Part shown: positions 43,328-51,944 of the stretch, piece by piece
Layout of the letters: the number at the start of each line of letters is the position of its first letter
Position numbering within the stretch: position 1 is the stretch's first letter
From: Muricoccus harenae
GTDB taxonomy: Bacteria; Pseudomonadota; Alphaproteobacteria; Acetobacterales; Acetobacteraceae
Reading direction: 5' to 3'
Length of the DNA stretch: 64,000 nucleotides
Assembly: GCF_009848505.1 (NCBI RefSeq)
Contig: NZ_WWDL01000005.1
Coordinates: forward strand, 119,115-183,114
The notes under the pieces: model-generated
The model's database searches: none
The model's input: the letters and a program-made list of their open reading frames with translations, nothing else
What the model was told of the DNA's origin: nothing
Translations under genes and position numbers: made by a program

Positions 43328-44296
43328 TCAGGATCCGCCGCGGGCGAGCCAACGCTCGGGACGGAGCAACCCCTCCCCAAGCCTGCACAATCCCATCAGG
43401 CGCTCCCCCACCAGCACACGGACCAACCCGCCATCGGGGTTGGCAGCCTGCGGAACCCGGCCCATGAACTCGACCAGGGACAATTCCTGGCCAAATGACA
43501 GCCGAGCGGCCTCCGCTTCGGTAACGGCCAGTGCCGGGATGTCGTCCAGCGCGGTCGTCACCGGCAGCAGAAGCGCCGGGGAAGGAGGCCGGGTATCCCC
43601 CGTAACGATCAGGCTGTCCAGCGGAATCGCGTGCTCCTCGCGGAAGGGCCCGACCCGCAGCCGCCGCAGCGCCGCGATATGCCCCACCGTCCCCGCCGCC
43701 CGCGCCAGGTCCCGCGCGAGGGACCGCATGTACACGCCCTTGCCGCTCTGCACATGGAAGATGGCGGTGTCGGCATCCACCCGCTCCACCAGATCGAAGC
43801 GGTCCACCCGCGCCGGCCGGGGCTGCAGCTCCACCACCTGCCCCTCGCGCGCCAGGTCATAGGCGCGCTCGCCCCCGATCTTGATCGCGGAATAGATCGG
43901 CGGCACCTGCATGATGTCGCCCCGGAAGGCCGGCAGCGCCGCCTCCAGCTCCTCATTCGTCGGCCGGTGGTCGGAGGTCGCGATGGTCTTTCCGTCCGCG
44001 TCGTCCGAATCCCGCTCGTCGCCCATCTTCAACGTGAAGCGGTAGACCTTGGTGCTGTCCATGACATAGGGCACCGCCTTGGTCGCCGCCCCGAAGGCGA
44101 TCGGCAGGAGCCCGGTGGCCAGCGGGTCCAACGTCCCGCCATGGCCCACCTTCTGCGCGTCGAAGGCCCGCTTCAGCTTGGTCACGACATCGGTGGACCC
44201 CATGCCGGTGGGCTTGTCGATGATCAGCCACCCATCCAGCGGCCGCCCCTTCGGCTTGCGGTTCCGCCCACGATGCCCGCCACCCTGTCCCGCCAT
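43328..44296 (-). CDS. truB: tRNA pseudouridine(55) synthase
   Basis: 322 residues. Converts U55 of the T-loop. The start DGWLIIDKPTGMGSTDVV and the catalytic Asp segment KVGHGGTLDPLATGLLPIAFG are clear, with RGDIMQVPPIYSAIKIGGERAYDLAR and GVYMRSLARDLARAAG downstream. An Arg/Gly-rich N-terminal tail of about 20 residues precedes the core, with ATG at 44296. The stop is 23 bases before the rpsO start. rbfA and infB, which often precede truB, are absent; a divergent gene lies there instead. Confidence 0.97.
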   Translation of the reverse strand: MAGQGGGHRGRNRKPKGRPLDGWLIIDKPTGMGSTDVVTKLKRAFDAQKVGHGGTLDPLATGLLPIAFGAATKAVPYVMDSTKVYRFTLKMGDERDSDDADGKTIATSDHRPTNEELEAALPAFRGDIMQVPPIYSAIKIGGERAYDLAREGQVVELQPRPARVDRFDLVERVDADTAIFHVQSGKGVYMRSLARDLARAAGTVGHIAALRRLRVGPFREEHAIPLDSLIVTGDTRPPSPALLLPVTTALDDIPALAVTEAEAARLSFGQELSLVEFMGRVPQAANPDGGLVRVLVGERLMGLCRLGEGLLRPERWLARGGS

Positions 44297-44553
44297 GCGC
44301 GGCCTGCCCCTTTGTCCCGGACCGGCGCGAACGCGGTCATGATGCCTGCCCCGGCCTTCGACAGGCCGGGAGGGCGGCCCTCTAGCACCAGCCGCGCCGC
44401 GCCGCACAGGGGATGCGCGCGGGAGAGGGTTGCGCCGCCTAGGGTTGTTCCGGAACCCGCGCGACGGATGGTTGGCCGGAAGCGAGGCCACGCCGGCAAG
44501 ACGTGGGACGAACCTTCACCCAGCCGGCACGTTCTCCCGGCACGTCCCAGATA

Positions 44554-44587
44554 CGCGCCAACCCCAGGGACGCGCCAAGCCCAGGGA
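44554..44587 (+). repeat. 17-bp tandem duplication carrying the ribosome site of the next gene
   Basis: CGCGCCAA(C/G)CCCAGGGA at 44554-44570 and 44571-44587, then a partial third copy CGCGCAA running into the ATG. AGGGA of the second copy lies 6 bases before the start. Confidence 0.88.
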
Positions 44588-44593
44588 CGCGCA

Positions 44594-44824
44594 ATGACGG
44601 AGGACTTCGAGATGGCTGCCCGACCGCCGGAAGGCCCGAAGGCCGATTTCACCCAGGAGCAGGCCTCCGAGGCCTACATGCCCCGGCCACCCTCCGCCCG
44701 GGAGCTGGACAGGCTCAGCGAGGCGCAGTCGCTGATCACCGACGAATGGACCGGCGAGCCACCCGCCAAGAGTCCCGGGACCGAGCCGGAGAAGCCGGCC
44801 CCCGGAGCCGGTGGCAAGGCCTAG
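44594..44824 (+). CDS. Small acidic hypothetical protein
   Basis: 76 residues, rich in Pro, Glu and Ala, with no signal peptide or membrane span. A short central stretch (SARELDRLSEAQSLITDEW) may be helical; the tail is a Pro/Gly/Lys linker. The duplicated AGGGA supports the ATG at 44594. Its stop overlaps the stop of the convergent dedA gene in a shared CTAG. No family recognised. Confidence 0.6.
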   Translation: MTEDFEMAARPPEGPKADFTQEQASEAYMPRPPSARELDRLSEAQSLITDEWTGEPPAKSPGTEPEKPAPGAGGKA

Positions 44825-45456
44825 CGGTCGCCCACCTCGGGAAGCCGCGCACCCCGGCGCCACCGGTGCCGCGTCCGCCACAGGTGCCACACATAGATCA
44901 GCAGCACCGCCGCCACGACCGCGATCGCCAGCGGCTCCATCCAGTGGTTGATCGCCTCCCACTGCCCTTCCAGCCACCAGCCGGCGGCCATCAGGAAGGC
45001 GGTCCAACCCGCCGTGCCGACACTCGTCGCCACATAGAAGATCCAGCGGTTCATCCGCACGATTCCGGCCGGCACCGAGATCAGCGTGCGCGGCCCCGGC
45101 AGGAAGCGGCACAGGAAAACCGCCCAGCTCCCCCAGCGCCGCAGCACATCCGCCGCCTCACGCACATCCTCCCCGATCACGCCGACATAGCGCCCGAACC
45201 GGTCCGCCAGCCGCTCGATCCGCTCCTGCCCCACGGCCCGTGCCAGCTCGTACCAGGCCGCATTGCCCAGCACGGCGCCCGCAGTTCCCGCCAGGAACAC
45301 CGCCAGCGGATCCAGCTGCCCCTGCGCGGCGGCGAAGCCCGCCACGGGCATGATCGCCTCGGAGGGAATAGGCGGGAAAATATTCTCCGCCAGCATCAGC
45401 AGGAAGATGCCGAAGGTGCCGGTGGCCGCCATCACATCGGCGATCATCTGGAGCAT
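44821..45456 (-). CDS. DedA-family membrane protein
   Basis: 211 residues with about five spans. Family motifs are FPPIPSEAIMPVAGFAA (acidic residue in the membrane), GNAAWYELARAVG and FLCRFLPGPRTLISVPAG with the conserved Arg pair. Bacterial DedA proteins act as undecaprenyl-phosphate or phospholipid flippases. It starts 4 bases after the stop of the ArnT-like glycosyltransferase, which itself uses undecaprenyl-linked sugars, so the two plausibly share the lipid carrier. Confidence 0.92.
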   Translation of the reverse strand: MLQMIADVMAATGTFGIFLLMLAENIFPPIPSEAIMPVAGFAAAQGQLDPLAVFLAGTAGAVLGNAAWYELARAVGQERIERLADRFGRYVGVIGEDVREAADVLRRWGSWAVFLCRFLPGPRTLISVPAGIVRMNRWIFYVATSVGTAGWTAFLMAAGWWLEGQWEAINHWMEPLAIAVVAAVLLIYVWHLWRTRHRWRRGARLPEVGDR

Positions 45457-45460
45457 GGTG

Positions 45461-47137
45461 TCAGGAAGCCCGGAACAAGGTGACGGCGACGCGCCGCCCG
45501 CGAACATAGTTGAAGCCTTCGGTGCGGCCCACCGCCCGCGCCCGAAGCCCGAGCATGTCGGCCTCGCCCTGGAACCGCGCTACCTCGCGCCCCTCCACGG
45601 CCACCACCCGGTCCGGTGCCCCGGCCAGGAAGCGCGCGGCCTCCGCCCCATTGGTCAGCAGCCGCGTCGCCGTCCCCACCTCGAACACAACGGAGGGCTC
45701 ATGGAAACCCGCGATCCCGAAGCGCTCCGCCGGAACCCCCTCGGCCGCCACCAGCGCGGCGATGCGCGGCGAGACCCAGGGCGCCACCAGATGCGGCAGC
45801 ACGCCGCCCAGCACCACCCAGTACAGCGGCACGGCCAGCAGCACGGCCACCAGCCCGGCCCGCGCCCATTCCCCGATCCGCGCCGCACGCCACACGGCCC
45901 AGAGCAGCACCCCCACTACCGGCACCGCCAGCAGCCCGACCGGGGAAACCCGCCCATCCGCCACCACCGGCAGTGCCACAGCCGCAGCCGCCAGCCCGAT
46001 CCCAGTGCCGAACAGCGCAGCCCAGCCCAGCCACCCGAGCCAGCGCGGCCCCACCCGCCGCAGCGGATCGCAGGCCCAGGCCGCGCCCAGCAGGAACAGC
46101 GCCGGCCAGGCCGGCAGCACGTAATGCGGCAGCTTCGTCGCCACCGCCTCGAACAGCAGCCAGGTCGGCGCCGCCCAGGCCAGCAGGAAGCGTGTTCCGG
46201 GCCGCATCCGCGCCGCCCAGGCCCCGGGCAGCCCCCGCAGCACCAGGAAGGCCCCCGGAAAGGCCGCGATCCCGAAGGTCAGCACGTAATAGCCGGGCGG
46301 CCCCCAATGCGCCTCCTCGCCCGAGCCAACCTTGTTCAGCATGTCGTCGCCCAGCGCCTGGGCGAAGAACCGCCCCTCGGTCGCGATCCCGATCGCCACC
46401 AGCCAGGGCAGCGAACAGGCCAGCATCAGCGGCACGCCCCAGCCGGGCCGCAGCACGCGCAGCCAGGGCGCCCCGTTCCGCCACCCGCGATCCACCCCAT
46501 ACAGGGTCAGCCCGGCCAGCAGCGGCACCATCGGCGCGATCGGCCCCTTGAGCAGCACCCCCGCCCCCAGCGCCAGCCAGAAGCCCAGCGCGGCCCGCGC
46601 CGTGAAGGTCCCAGGCGCCAGATAGGCCCGCCCCATCAACCCCATGGCCGCCACAACGCTCGCTAGCAGCGCCGCATCCGTCTTGGCGATATGCGTCTCG
46701 ACCACCAACAGCAGCGTCGCCGACAGCATCGCCGCCGCCAGGAAGGCGGCCCGCCGTCCCACCAGCGCCCGCCCCAGCGAAAAGGTCGCCAGCACCGCCA
46801 GCCAGGCGCCCAGCGCCGAGGCCAGTCGGTAGCTCCCGATCCACCCCCGCGCCGGCAGCCCCACGGCTTCCAGCGTGTGGACGATCCCCGCCTGCGCCCA
46901 ATGGATCCCGACCGGCTTCTTGTTCCGCTCCACCTCTCCATTGCGGATGCGGACATAATCCCCGCTTTCCACCATCTGCCGGCTGGCCTGCGCGAAACGC
47001 GCCTCGTCCCGGTCCCCCGCCGGCAGCGAGAACAGCCCGGGCGCCCACATCAGCAGACAGAGCAGGGAAAGCCACAACCGCGGCCGGCGCGTTTCCGGCA
47101 GGCGATCCAGCACGCCGTCCAACGGAGCAAGGGCCAT
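45461..47137 (-). CDS. ArnT-like membrane glycosyltransferase (GT83)
   Basis: 558 residues with 11-13 spans. The catalytic first periplasmic loop has the Asp-Glu motif in AGDRDEARFAQASRQMVESG, then NKKPVGIHWAQ; ETHIAKTDAALL follows. ArnT and its relatives move a sugar from a polyprenyl phosphate to lipid A or another surface molecule. The acceptor here is unknown. Downstream DedA supports a lipid-carrier cycle. The gene starts near a divergent Pro-rich small gene. Confidence 0.88.
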   Translation of the reverse strand: MALAPLDGVLDRLPETRRPRLWLSLLCLLMWAPGLFSLPAGDRDEARFAQASRQMVESGDYVRIRNGEVERNKKPVGIHWAQAGIVHTLEAVGLPARGWIGSYRLASALGAWLAVLATFSLGRALVGRRAAFLAAAMLSATLLLVVETHIAKTDAALLASVVAAMGLMGRAYLAPGTFTARAALGFWLALGAGVLLKGPIAPMVPLLAGLTLYGVDRGWRNGAPWLRVLRPGWGVPLMLACSLPWLVAIGIATEGRFFAQALGDDMLNKVGSGEEAHWGPPGYYVLTFGIAAFPGAFLVLRGLPGAWAARMRPGTRFLLAWAAPTWLLFEAVATKLPHYVLPAWPALFLLGAAWACDPLRRVGPRWLGWLGWAALFGTGIGLAAAAVALPVVADGRVSPVGLLAVPVVGVLLWAVWRAARIGEWARAGLVAVLLAVPLYWVVLGGVLPHLVAPWVSPRIAALVAAEGVPAERFGIAGFHEPSVVFEVGTATRLLTNGAEAARFLAGAPDRVVAVEGREVARFQGEADMLGLRARAVGRTEGFNYVRGRRVAVTLFRAS

Positions 47138-47235
47138 GGCCCGGCGCCTTAACCGCGCCCGCCAGCCGAGTCGAGGCCCATCCCCAACAACCGGGGTCTC
47201 TGGGCGTTCATCCCATTCCCAGAGGAGACCCGGCC

Positions 47236-47454
47236 ATGTCCGACACCCCCGAGATCCAGCCCCCCAACCCGTCCCCCGCGCCCGGCCCGGCCCCCGGCCC
47301 GGAAAACCCCGTGCCCGAGCCGATCTCCCCGCCGCCGGCGCCCGGTCCCGAAATCCCGCCGGACAACCCGATCAGCCCGGACAATGACCCGATCGGGCCG
47401 GATATCCCGCCGATCGGGCCTGGGCCGGGAGGAATGCCGCCGACCGTGATGTGA
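47236..47454 (+). CDS. Pro-rich small protein
   Basis: 72 residues, of which nearly half are proline; the pattern is P-x-P and G-P dipeptides with scattered acidic and Asn residues (NPISPDNDPIGPDIPPIGPG). There is no signal peptide. GAGGAG lies 8 bases before the ATG, so it is probably translated, and translation of so many prolines would call for EF-P. Function unknown; perhaps a disordered surface or spacer protein. Confidence 0.6.
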   Translation: MSDTPEIQPPNPSPAPGPAPGPENPVPEPISPPPAPGPEIPPDNPISPDNDPIGPDIPPIGPGPGGMPPTVM

Positions 47455-47460
47455 GGCGGC

Positions 47461-47509
47461 CCAGGGGCTTTGCTCCTGGACCCCACCGGGGTGGCGGCGG
47501 CCACCCCGG
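47461..47509. repeat. Composite palindrome 3' of the Pro-rich gene (copy 1)
   Basis: CCAGGGGC-TTT-GCTCCTGG (47461-47479, family A) is followed by CCGGGGTGG, CGGCGG loop, CCACCCCGG (47486-47509). The second hairpin recurs, exactly inverted, at 49835-49858. Confidence 0.85.
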
Positions 47510-47527
47510 ACCCCGCAGGGGAAAGAA

Positions 47528-48067
47528 TCAGGCGGGGCGGCCGGCGGAGGCGGTCCTGGTGTATTGGACGGCGCCATACAGCGCGGCCACCGTGAGCAGC
47601 ACGCCGATCCAATGCGGGATCTGGGGCATGAAGGCCATCATCGCATCCGCGGCCGTCAGCACCGCGAAGGCGCCGGCCCAGGCCAGGGTGATCCGGCGAT
47701 TGGCATCGATGAATTCCGGCCGCGCCCAGATTTCGGGCGGCGTGTCCTCCCGCGCATATTGCAGCGTGAAGGGAAGCCCGATCGCCACCGAGAACAGCAC
47801 GATCAGAAGCAGCCCCCCATCGACGACCAGCCGCACCATCGGGATGGTCCAGTCCTGCCCGGTCAGCGCGGTATAGGCCGCAAGTCCGGCGAAGAGCACC
47901 GCCGTCTCCACCTCCAGCACCTTCACCGACCGGCCGCGCATCAGCCGGTCCCGCAGGATCAAACCGCAGGCCGTGGCGGCACCCGCCCAGAGCGCCGCCT
48001 GCACGAAGCCGAGATGAAGCAGCACCGCGAACAGGATGAAGGGCGCGAAGCTGGCGATGATGTTCAT
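47528..48067 (-). CDS. Small integral membrane protein
   Basis: 179 residues with four to six hydrophobic spans (FAPFILFAVLLHLGFVQAALW, LFAGLAAYTAL, GGLLLIVLFSVAIGLPF, IGVLLTVAALYGAV). A charged loop between spans reads YAREDTPPEIWARPEFIDAN. Its ATG overlaps the FAD monooxygenase stop as ATGA, so translation is coupled. I do not recognise a named family; it is superficially like septation- or DUF-type four-span proteins. Confidence 0.75.
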   Translation of the reverse strand: MNIIASFAPFILFAVLLHLGFVQAALWAGAATACGLILRDRLMRGRSVKVLEVETAVLFAGLAAYTALTGQDWTIPMVRLVVDGGLLLIVLFSVAIGLPFTLQYAREDTPPEIWARPEFIDANRRITLAWAGAFAVLTAADAMMAFMPQIPHWIGVLLTVAALYGAVQYTRTASAGRPA

Positions 48068-49689
48068 GGGGCAGCCCTGCCTGGGAACGGCTTCTGCCCG
48101 GCCGGCAGGAACAGGCCGCCGAGATGGGCGCGCAAACCCGCATCCCGCCATAACCCCCCGCGCCAGCCCAGATGCCCATCCGGCCGCACGAGGAAGCACC
48201 CCGCCTGCCCGCCAAAGGCCCCGGCAAAACTGCCTTCCGCGTCATGCAACACCGCGAGGCCCGGCCGGTCCTTCGCATCCGGCCGATCCGTGACAGCCAC
48301 GGACCGCAGTCGCCCGCCGGACCAGGACCCGAGCTCCCGCGCGAAACCCGCCAGCTCGTCCAGCCCACCCGGTGCGAGACCGGGAAGATAGGCGATGAGC
48401 ACATGCTCCGGACCCCGCAGCATGTCGAACAGCCGCAGCGGAAAGCCGATCCCCTGGCGCCGCAGCCCGTCGGCGTCCGGTGCGCGGTCGCCCGCTGCCA
48501 GCAGCGCATCGCCGCTATCGTCGCGAACCCAGCCCGTTCCCCGGTAGGAGATGGGAATCTGCGTGTCCTGCAGCCGGTCCGGCTGGCCGCCGGCCTCCCG
48601 GCCATAGCCCTCGGACGCCGCCCGGGTACGCGCGACGACCTCCGCGCCCACCGGCCGCCGCTCGGCCTCATAGCTGTCCAGCAGGCCCTCGGGCGCGGCA
48701 CCGTCGAGCACCAGGGCAAGCTTCCAGGCCAGGTTGTACGCATCCTGGATGCCGGTGTTCATGCCCTGCCCGCCCGTGGGCGGATGGATATGCGCCGCAT
48801 CCCCCGCGATGAAGACACGGCCGGTCCGGTACCGCTCCGCCAGGCGCATGCTGATGCGGAAGATGGAGGACCAGCGCAGGTCGGACAGCGCCGGCCGGTC
48901 CGGCAACAGGTCATCCGCCACCGCCTGCAGATGCCGCAGATCTGGCCCCTGAGCCTCCGACTGAATGCCATGCCCCGTGCTGCCCGTCGGCACCAGGGCC
49001 GGCGGCGCGATCATCGAGACGCGATACCGGCCTTGCTCCGGTAGCGGCACCGCGACGAACAGGTCGGGCGCCGCGCCCTCGTTCAGCCGCAAGGCCCGGA
49101 GCGTCATCCCATAGGGCAGGTCCCAGCCGATCCGCACATCGCCGAGCATGAAGGTCATCGGCATGGCATCGCCCTCGAACCCGATGCCGAGCGCGTGGCG
49201 CACGCTGCTATGCGCCCCGTCGCAGCCGATGACGTAGCGGAACGCCGCCTGCTCCTCCGGCCCGTCCGCCCGGGCGATCCGGACCGAGACGCACTGCTCG
49301 TCCTGGCTCAGCCCCGTAAGCGCGACACCGCGTTCGACTGCGATGCCATGCCGGCCGAGATGCCGCGCGAGCACGCGCTCCGTCTCGTATTGCGGCAGCC
49401 CGAGATGGGAATAGGGCAGGAAGGAATAATCCAGGACAGTATCCGCCGCCGGCCGCCCCTGGACGACCGAGCGGAGCCCCCGGATCCAGAGCCCGGCATC
49501 AATCATCTCCCGGGCGACGCCCATGTCCTCCCACACCTCCAGGGTGCGGGGCGTTACCCCGATGGCCCGGCAAAAGGGGGAGGGCTGCGGTAGCCGGTCG
49601 ATGATGCGGCAGCGCGTTCCGTGCCGCGCAAGCTCGGCGGCAAGGGTGAGGCCGACAGGCCCCGCCCCGACGATCAGAACCGCAGCCAT
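48064..49689 (-). CDS. FAD-dependent aromatic monooxygenase (PheA/TfdB type)
   Basis: 541 residues. Group A flavoprotein: FAD loop LIVGAGPVGLTLAAELARHG, DG motif GCDGAHSSVRHALG, and GD motif GRVFIAGDAAHIHPPTGGQG followed by MNTGIQDAYNLAWKLA. The C-terminal thioredoxin-like domain of phenol hydroxylases is present. It hydroxylates phenols or related aromatics with NAD(P)H and O2; substrate unknown. ATG 49689 has GGGA upstream. It is coupled to a small membrane protein, an unusual companion that may help substrate entry. Confidence 0.9.
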   Translation of the reverse strand: MAAVLIVGAGPVGLTLAAELARHGTRCRIIDRLPQPSPFCRAIGVTPRTLEVWEDMGVAREMIDAGLWIRGLRSVVQGRPAADTVLDYSFLPYSHLGLPQYETERVLARHLGRHGIAVERGVALTGLSQDEQCVSVRIARADGPEEQAAFRYVIGCDGAHSSVRHALGIGFEGDAMPMTFMLGDVRIGWDLPYGMTLRALRLNEGAAPDLFVAVPLPEQGRYRVSMIAPPALVPTGSTGHGIQSEAQGPDLRHLQAVADDLLPDRPALSDLRWSSIFRISMRLAERYRTGRVFIAGDAAHIHPPTGGQGMNTGIQDAYNLAWKLALVLDGAAPEGLLDSYEAERRPVGAEVVARTRAASEGYGREAGGQPDRLQDTQIPISYRGTGWVRDDSGDALLAAGDRAPDADGLRRQGIGFPLRLFDMLRGPEHVLIAYLPGLAPGGLDELAGFARELGSWSGGRLRSVAVTDRPDAKDRPGLAVLHDAEGSFAGAFGGQAGCFLVRPDGHLGWRGGLWRDAGLRAHLGGLFLPAGQKPFPGRAAP

Positions 49690-49834
49690 CGGCGTCCCGT
49701 TCAATCCCGGAGTTCCTGCAATGGGCTGCGCTGCCGCCCGGCAACTATCGTTGCACTACAGGAAGGATTACCGGCCTGCCATATGTTATCGGCGCATCCT
49801 GTTCCGCTCCGCGCCGCGAAACCCGGCATGGGGT

Positions 49835-49884
49835 CCGGGGTGGCCGCCGCCACCCCGGTGGAGGTCCGGAGGCAGAGCCTCCGG
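49835..49884. repeat. Composite palindrome 3' of the TRAP permease (copy 2, inverted)
   Basis: CCGGGGTGG, CCGCCG loop, CCACCCCGG (49835-49858) is the exact reverse complement of 47486-47509. It is followed by CCGGAGGC-AGA-GCCTCCGG (49866-49884), a perfect family A hairpin just past the permease stop. Confidence 0.88.
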
Positions 49885-49892
49885 CGCCCCCG

Positions 49893-51944
49893 CTACGCCA
49901 TCACCCGTCCGCGCCCCTGCAAAGCCATCAAGGCCGCCGCCAGCGCCATGCCGATCCAGTGCGGCGCCGGCAGCCAGGGCACGATGCCTTCCAGCAGCGC
50001 CGGGAACACCAGCAGCAGCCCCGCGAGGACGAAGCCGATGCGCTCGAAGACGTTCAGCGCCCGCAGGAAGTACCCCTGGCAAGCCGCCGCAAGCGCCGCG
50101 AGCCCGGCCGTCGCCAGCGCCACCTGCCAGGCCACGTCCAGCCAGGTCATTTCCGGCGTCAGCGAGAGCAGCAGCCCCACGCCTTCCGGATCGGTCACGA
50201 AGACAAAGGGCAGCACGAAGGCAGGCAGCGTGTATTTCCACGCCTGCAGAGTCGTCGAATACGGCCCCGCCCCCGTGATCGCGGCGGCCGCGAAGGGCGA
50301 GAGCGCCGTCGGCGGCGAAACCTCGCTCAGCACCGCGTAGTAGAAGACGAACATATGCGCCGCGTAATCCGGCACGCCGAGCTTCGTCAGCGCCGGCGCC
50401 GCGACCACCGCGCAGATGATGTAGCTGGCCGTCACCGGCACCGCCAAGCCGACGATCCACACGATGAGCGCCGTGAACAGCGCCGTCCCCAGCACCGATC
50501 CATTTGCCGCCTGGATCGCGATGTCGGAGAACTTCAATCCCAGCCCCGTCAGCGTGATCACGCCGACGATGATGCCCGCGCAGGCGCAGGTCGCCGCGAT
50601 GCCCACCGCCTGGACCGCGCCCGAAGCCAGCGCATTCACCAGCTTGCGCGGATAGAGGGAGGTGTCCCGCCGCAGGAAGGACAGCACCACCGCGACGCCC
50701 ATCGCATAGAGCACCGCGAGGGTGGAGCTGTAGCCCAGCACCATGAACACCACGATCGCGATGAGCGAAGAGAAGTGGAACCCGTATTTCCGCACCAGCT
50801 CCCGCGCCGGCGTCGATTCCACCGCCTCCGCCGCCTCGCCCGCGGCGCCGAGCCGCCGCTGGTCCAGTTCCACCATGAACAGCAGCGAGGCGTAGTAGAG
50901 GCAGGTGGGGATCACCGCCATGCGCAGCACGTCGAGATAGCCGATCTTCAGGTACTCGGCGATCAGGAAGGCCGCGGCCCCGAGCACAGGCGGCGAGATG
51001 ATCGCGCCCAGCCCGCCCGCCGCCAGCAACCCGCCCGCATCGGCCGCCCTGTAGCCCACCTTCCTCATCATCGGCCAGGCGACGGTGCCCAGCGTCACGG
51101 TCGTCGCGACCCCCGAACCCGAGGGGCCTCCGAGCAGGAAGGAGGACAGCACCACCGTCCGCCCCGCGGAGGATGCCTTGCCGCCCATCACCGAGAAGGA
51201 GAAGTCCACGAAGAACTTCCCCGCCCCGCTCATCTGCAGGATCGCGCCATAGATGGTGAACAGGATGATCAGCGTGGCCGAGACATCCACCGCCGTGCCG
51301 AAGATGCCGTCCAGCCCCACCGCCAGATGCGGGATCAGCCGCTCGGAATCATAACCCTGATGCGTCCAGGGCGAGGGTAGGTAATTCCCGAAGAAGGCAT
51401 AGATGACGAACACAACCGCCACGAAGGGCATGATCCATCCCGTCGTCCGCCGCGTCACCTCCAGCACCAGCGCGACCATCATCCAGCCGACGGCGATGTC
51501 CATCGGCTCCGGAAAGATCATCCGATCCTGCAGGTCGTCGCCACCCGAGATCAGGTACCAGGTGCAATACAGCCCCGCCGCGATCAGCACCGCATCCCAG
51601 GCCATGAACCGGTGCCGGAACCGCCGCGAGGCGGGGAACAGATAGAAGCCCAGCACCAGCGCGAAGCCCACATGCACGAAGCGCAGCGTGGTCGTCGGCA
51701 CGATGTCCCAGGCCGCCCAAAGGTGGAACAGGCTCATCGCAAGTGCGATCGCCGTCCCAATCCAGGCGAGCACGCCCCGGAAGCGGTGCTGCGCCCCCTC
51801 CTCCTCCTCGATCAACGCCTCCACGCGCGCGGTGGTGGCGGCGTCCAGCGAACCAGGCGCCACCTCCGGCGGAAGCCCCGCACCCAAACCAGGCGCGGCA
51901 CCGGGCGGCCCGTCAGCGGGAACCGCCACCTCCTCGCGCCGCAT
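49893..51944 (-). CDS. TAXI-type TRAP transporter, fused permease
   Basis: 683 residues, fusing the small (4TM) and large (12TM) TRAP membrane subunits. The large-subunit core is visible in LSSFLLGGPSGSGVATTVTLG, GGLLAAGGLGAIISPPVLGA and YYAVLSEVSPPTALSPFAAAA. It imports solutes driven by an ion gradient. Its ATG overlaps the receptor stop by one base (TGATG), so the receptor-permease pair is coupled. TAXI substrates are often dicarboxylates or amino acids; not inferable here. Confidence 0.93.
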   Translation of the reverse strand: MRREEVAVPADGPPGAAPGLGAGLPPEVAPGSLDAATTARVEALIEEEEGAQHRFRGVLAWIGTAIALAMSLFHLWAAWDIVPTTTLRFVHVGFALVLGFYLFPASRRFRHRFMAWDAVLIAAGLYCTWYLISGGDDLQDRMIFPEPMDIAVGWMMVALVLEVTRRTTGWIMPFVAVVFVIYAFFGNYLPSPWTHQGYDSERLIPHLAVGLDGIFGTAVDVSATLIILFTIYGAILQMSGAGKFFVDFSFSVMGGKASSAGRTVVLSSFLLGGPSGSGVATTVTLGTVAWPMMRKVGYRAADAGGLLAAGGLGAIISPPVLGAAAFLIAEYLKIGYLDVLRMAVIPTCLYYASLLFMVELDQRRLGAAGEAAEAVESTPARELVRKYGFHFSSLIAIVVFMVLGYSSTLAVLYAMGVAVVLSFLRRDTSLYPRKLVNALASGAVQAVGIAATCACAGIIVGVITLTGLGLKFSDIAIQAANGSVLGTALFTALIVWIVGLAVPVTASYIICAVVAAPALTKLGVPDYAAHMFVFYYAVLSEVSPPTALSPFAAAAITGAGPYSTTLQAWKYTLPAFVLPFVFVTDPEGVGLLLSLTPEMTWLDVAWQVALATAGLAALAAACQGYFLRALNVFERIGFVLAGLLLVFPALLEGIVPWLPAPHWIGMALAAALMALQGRGRVMA

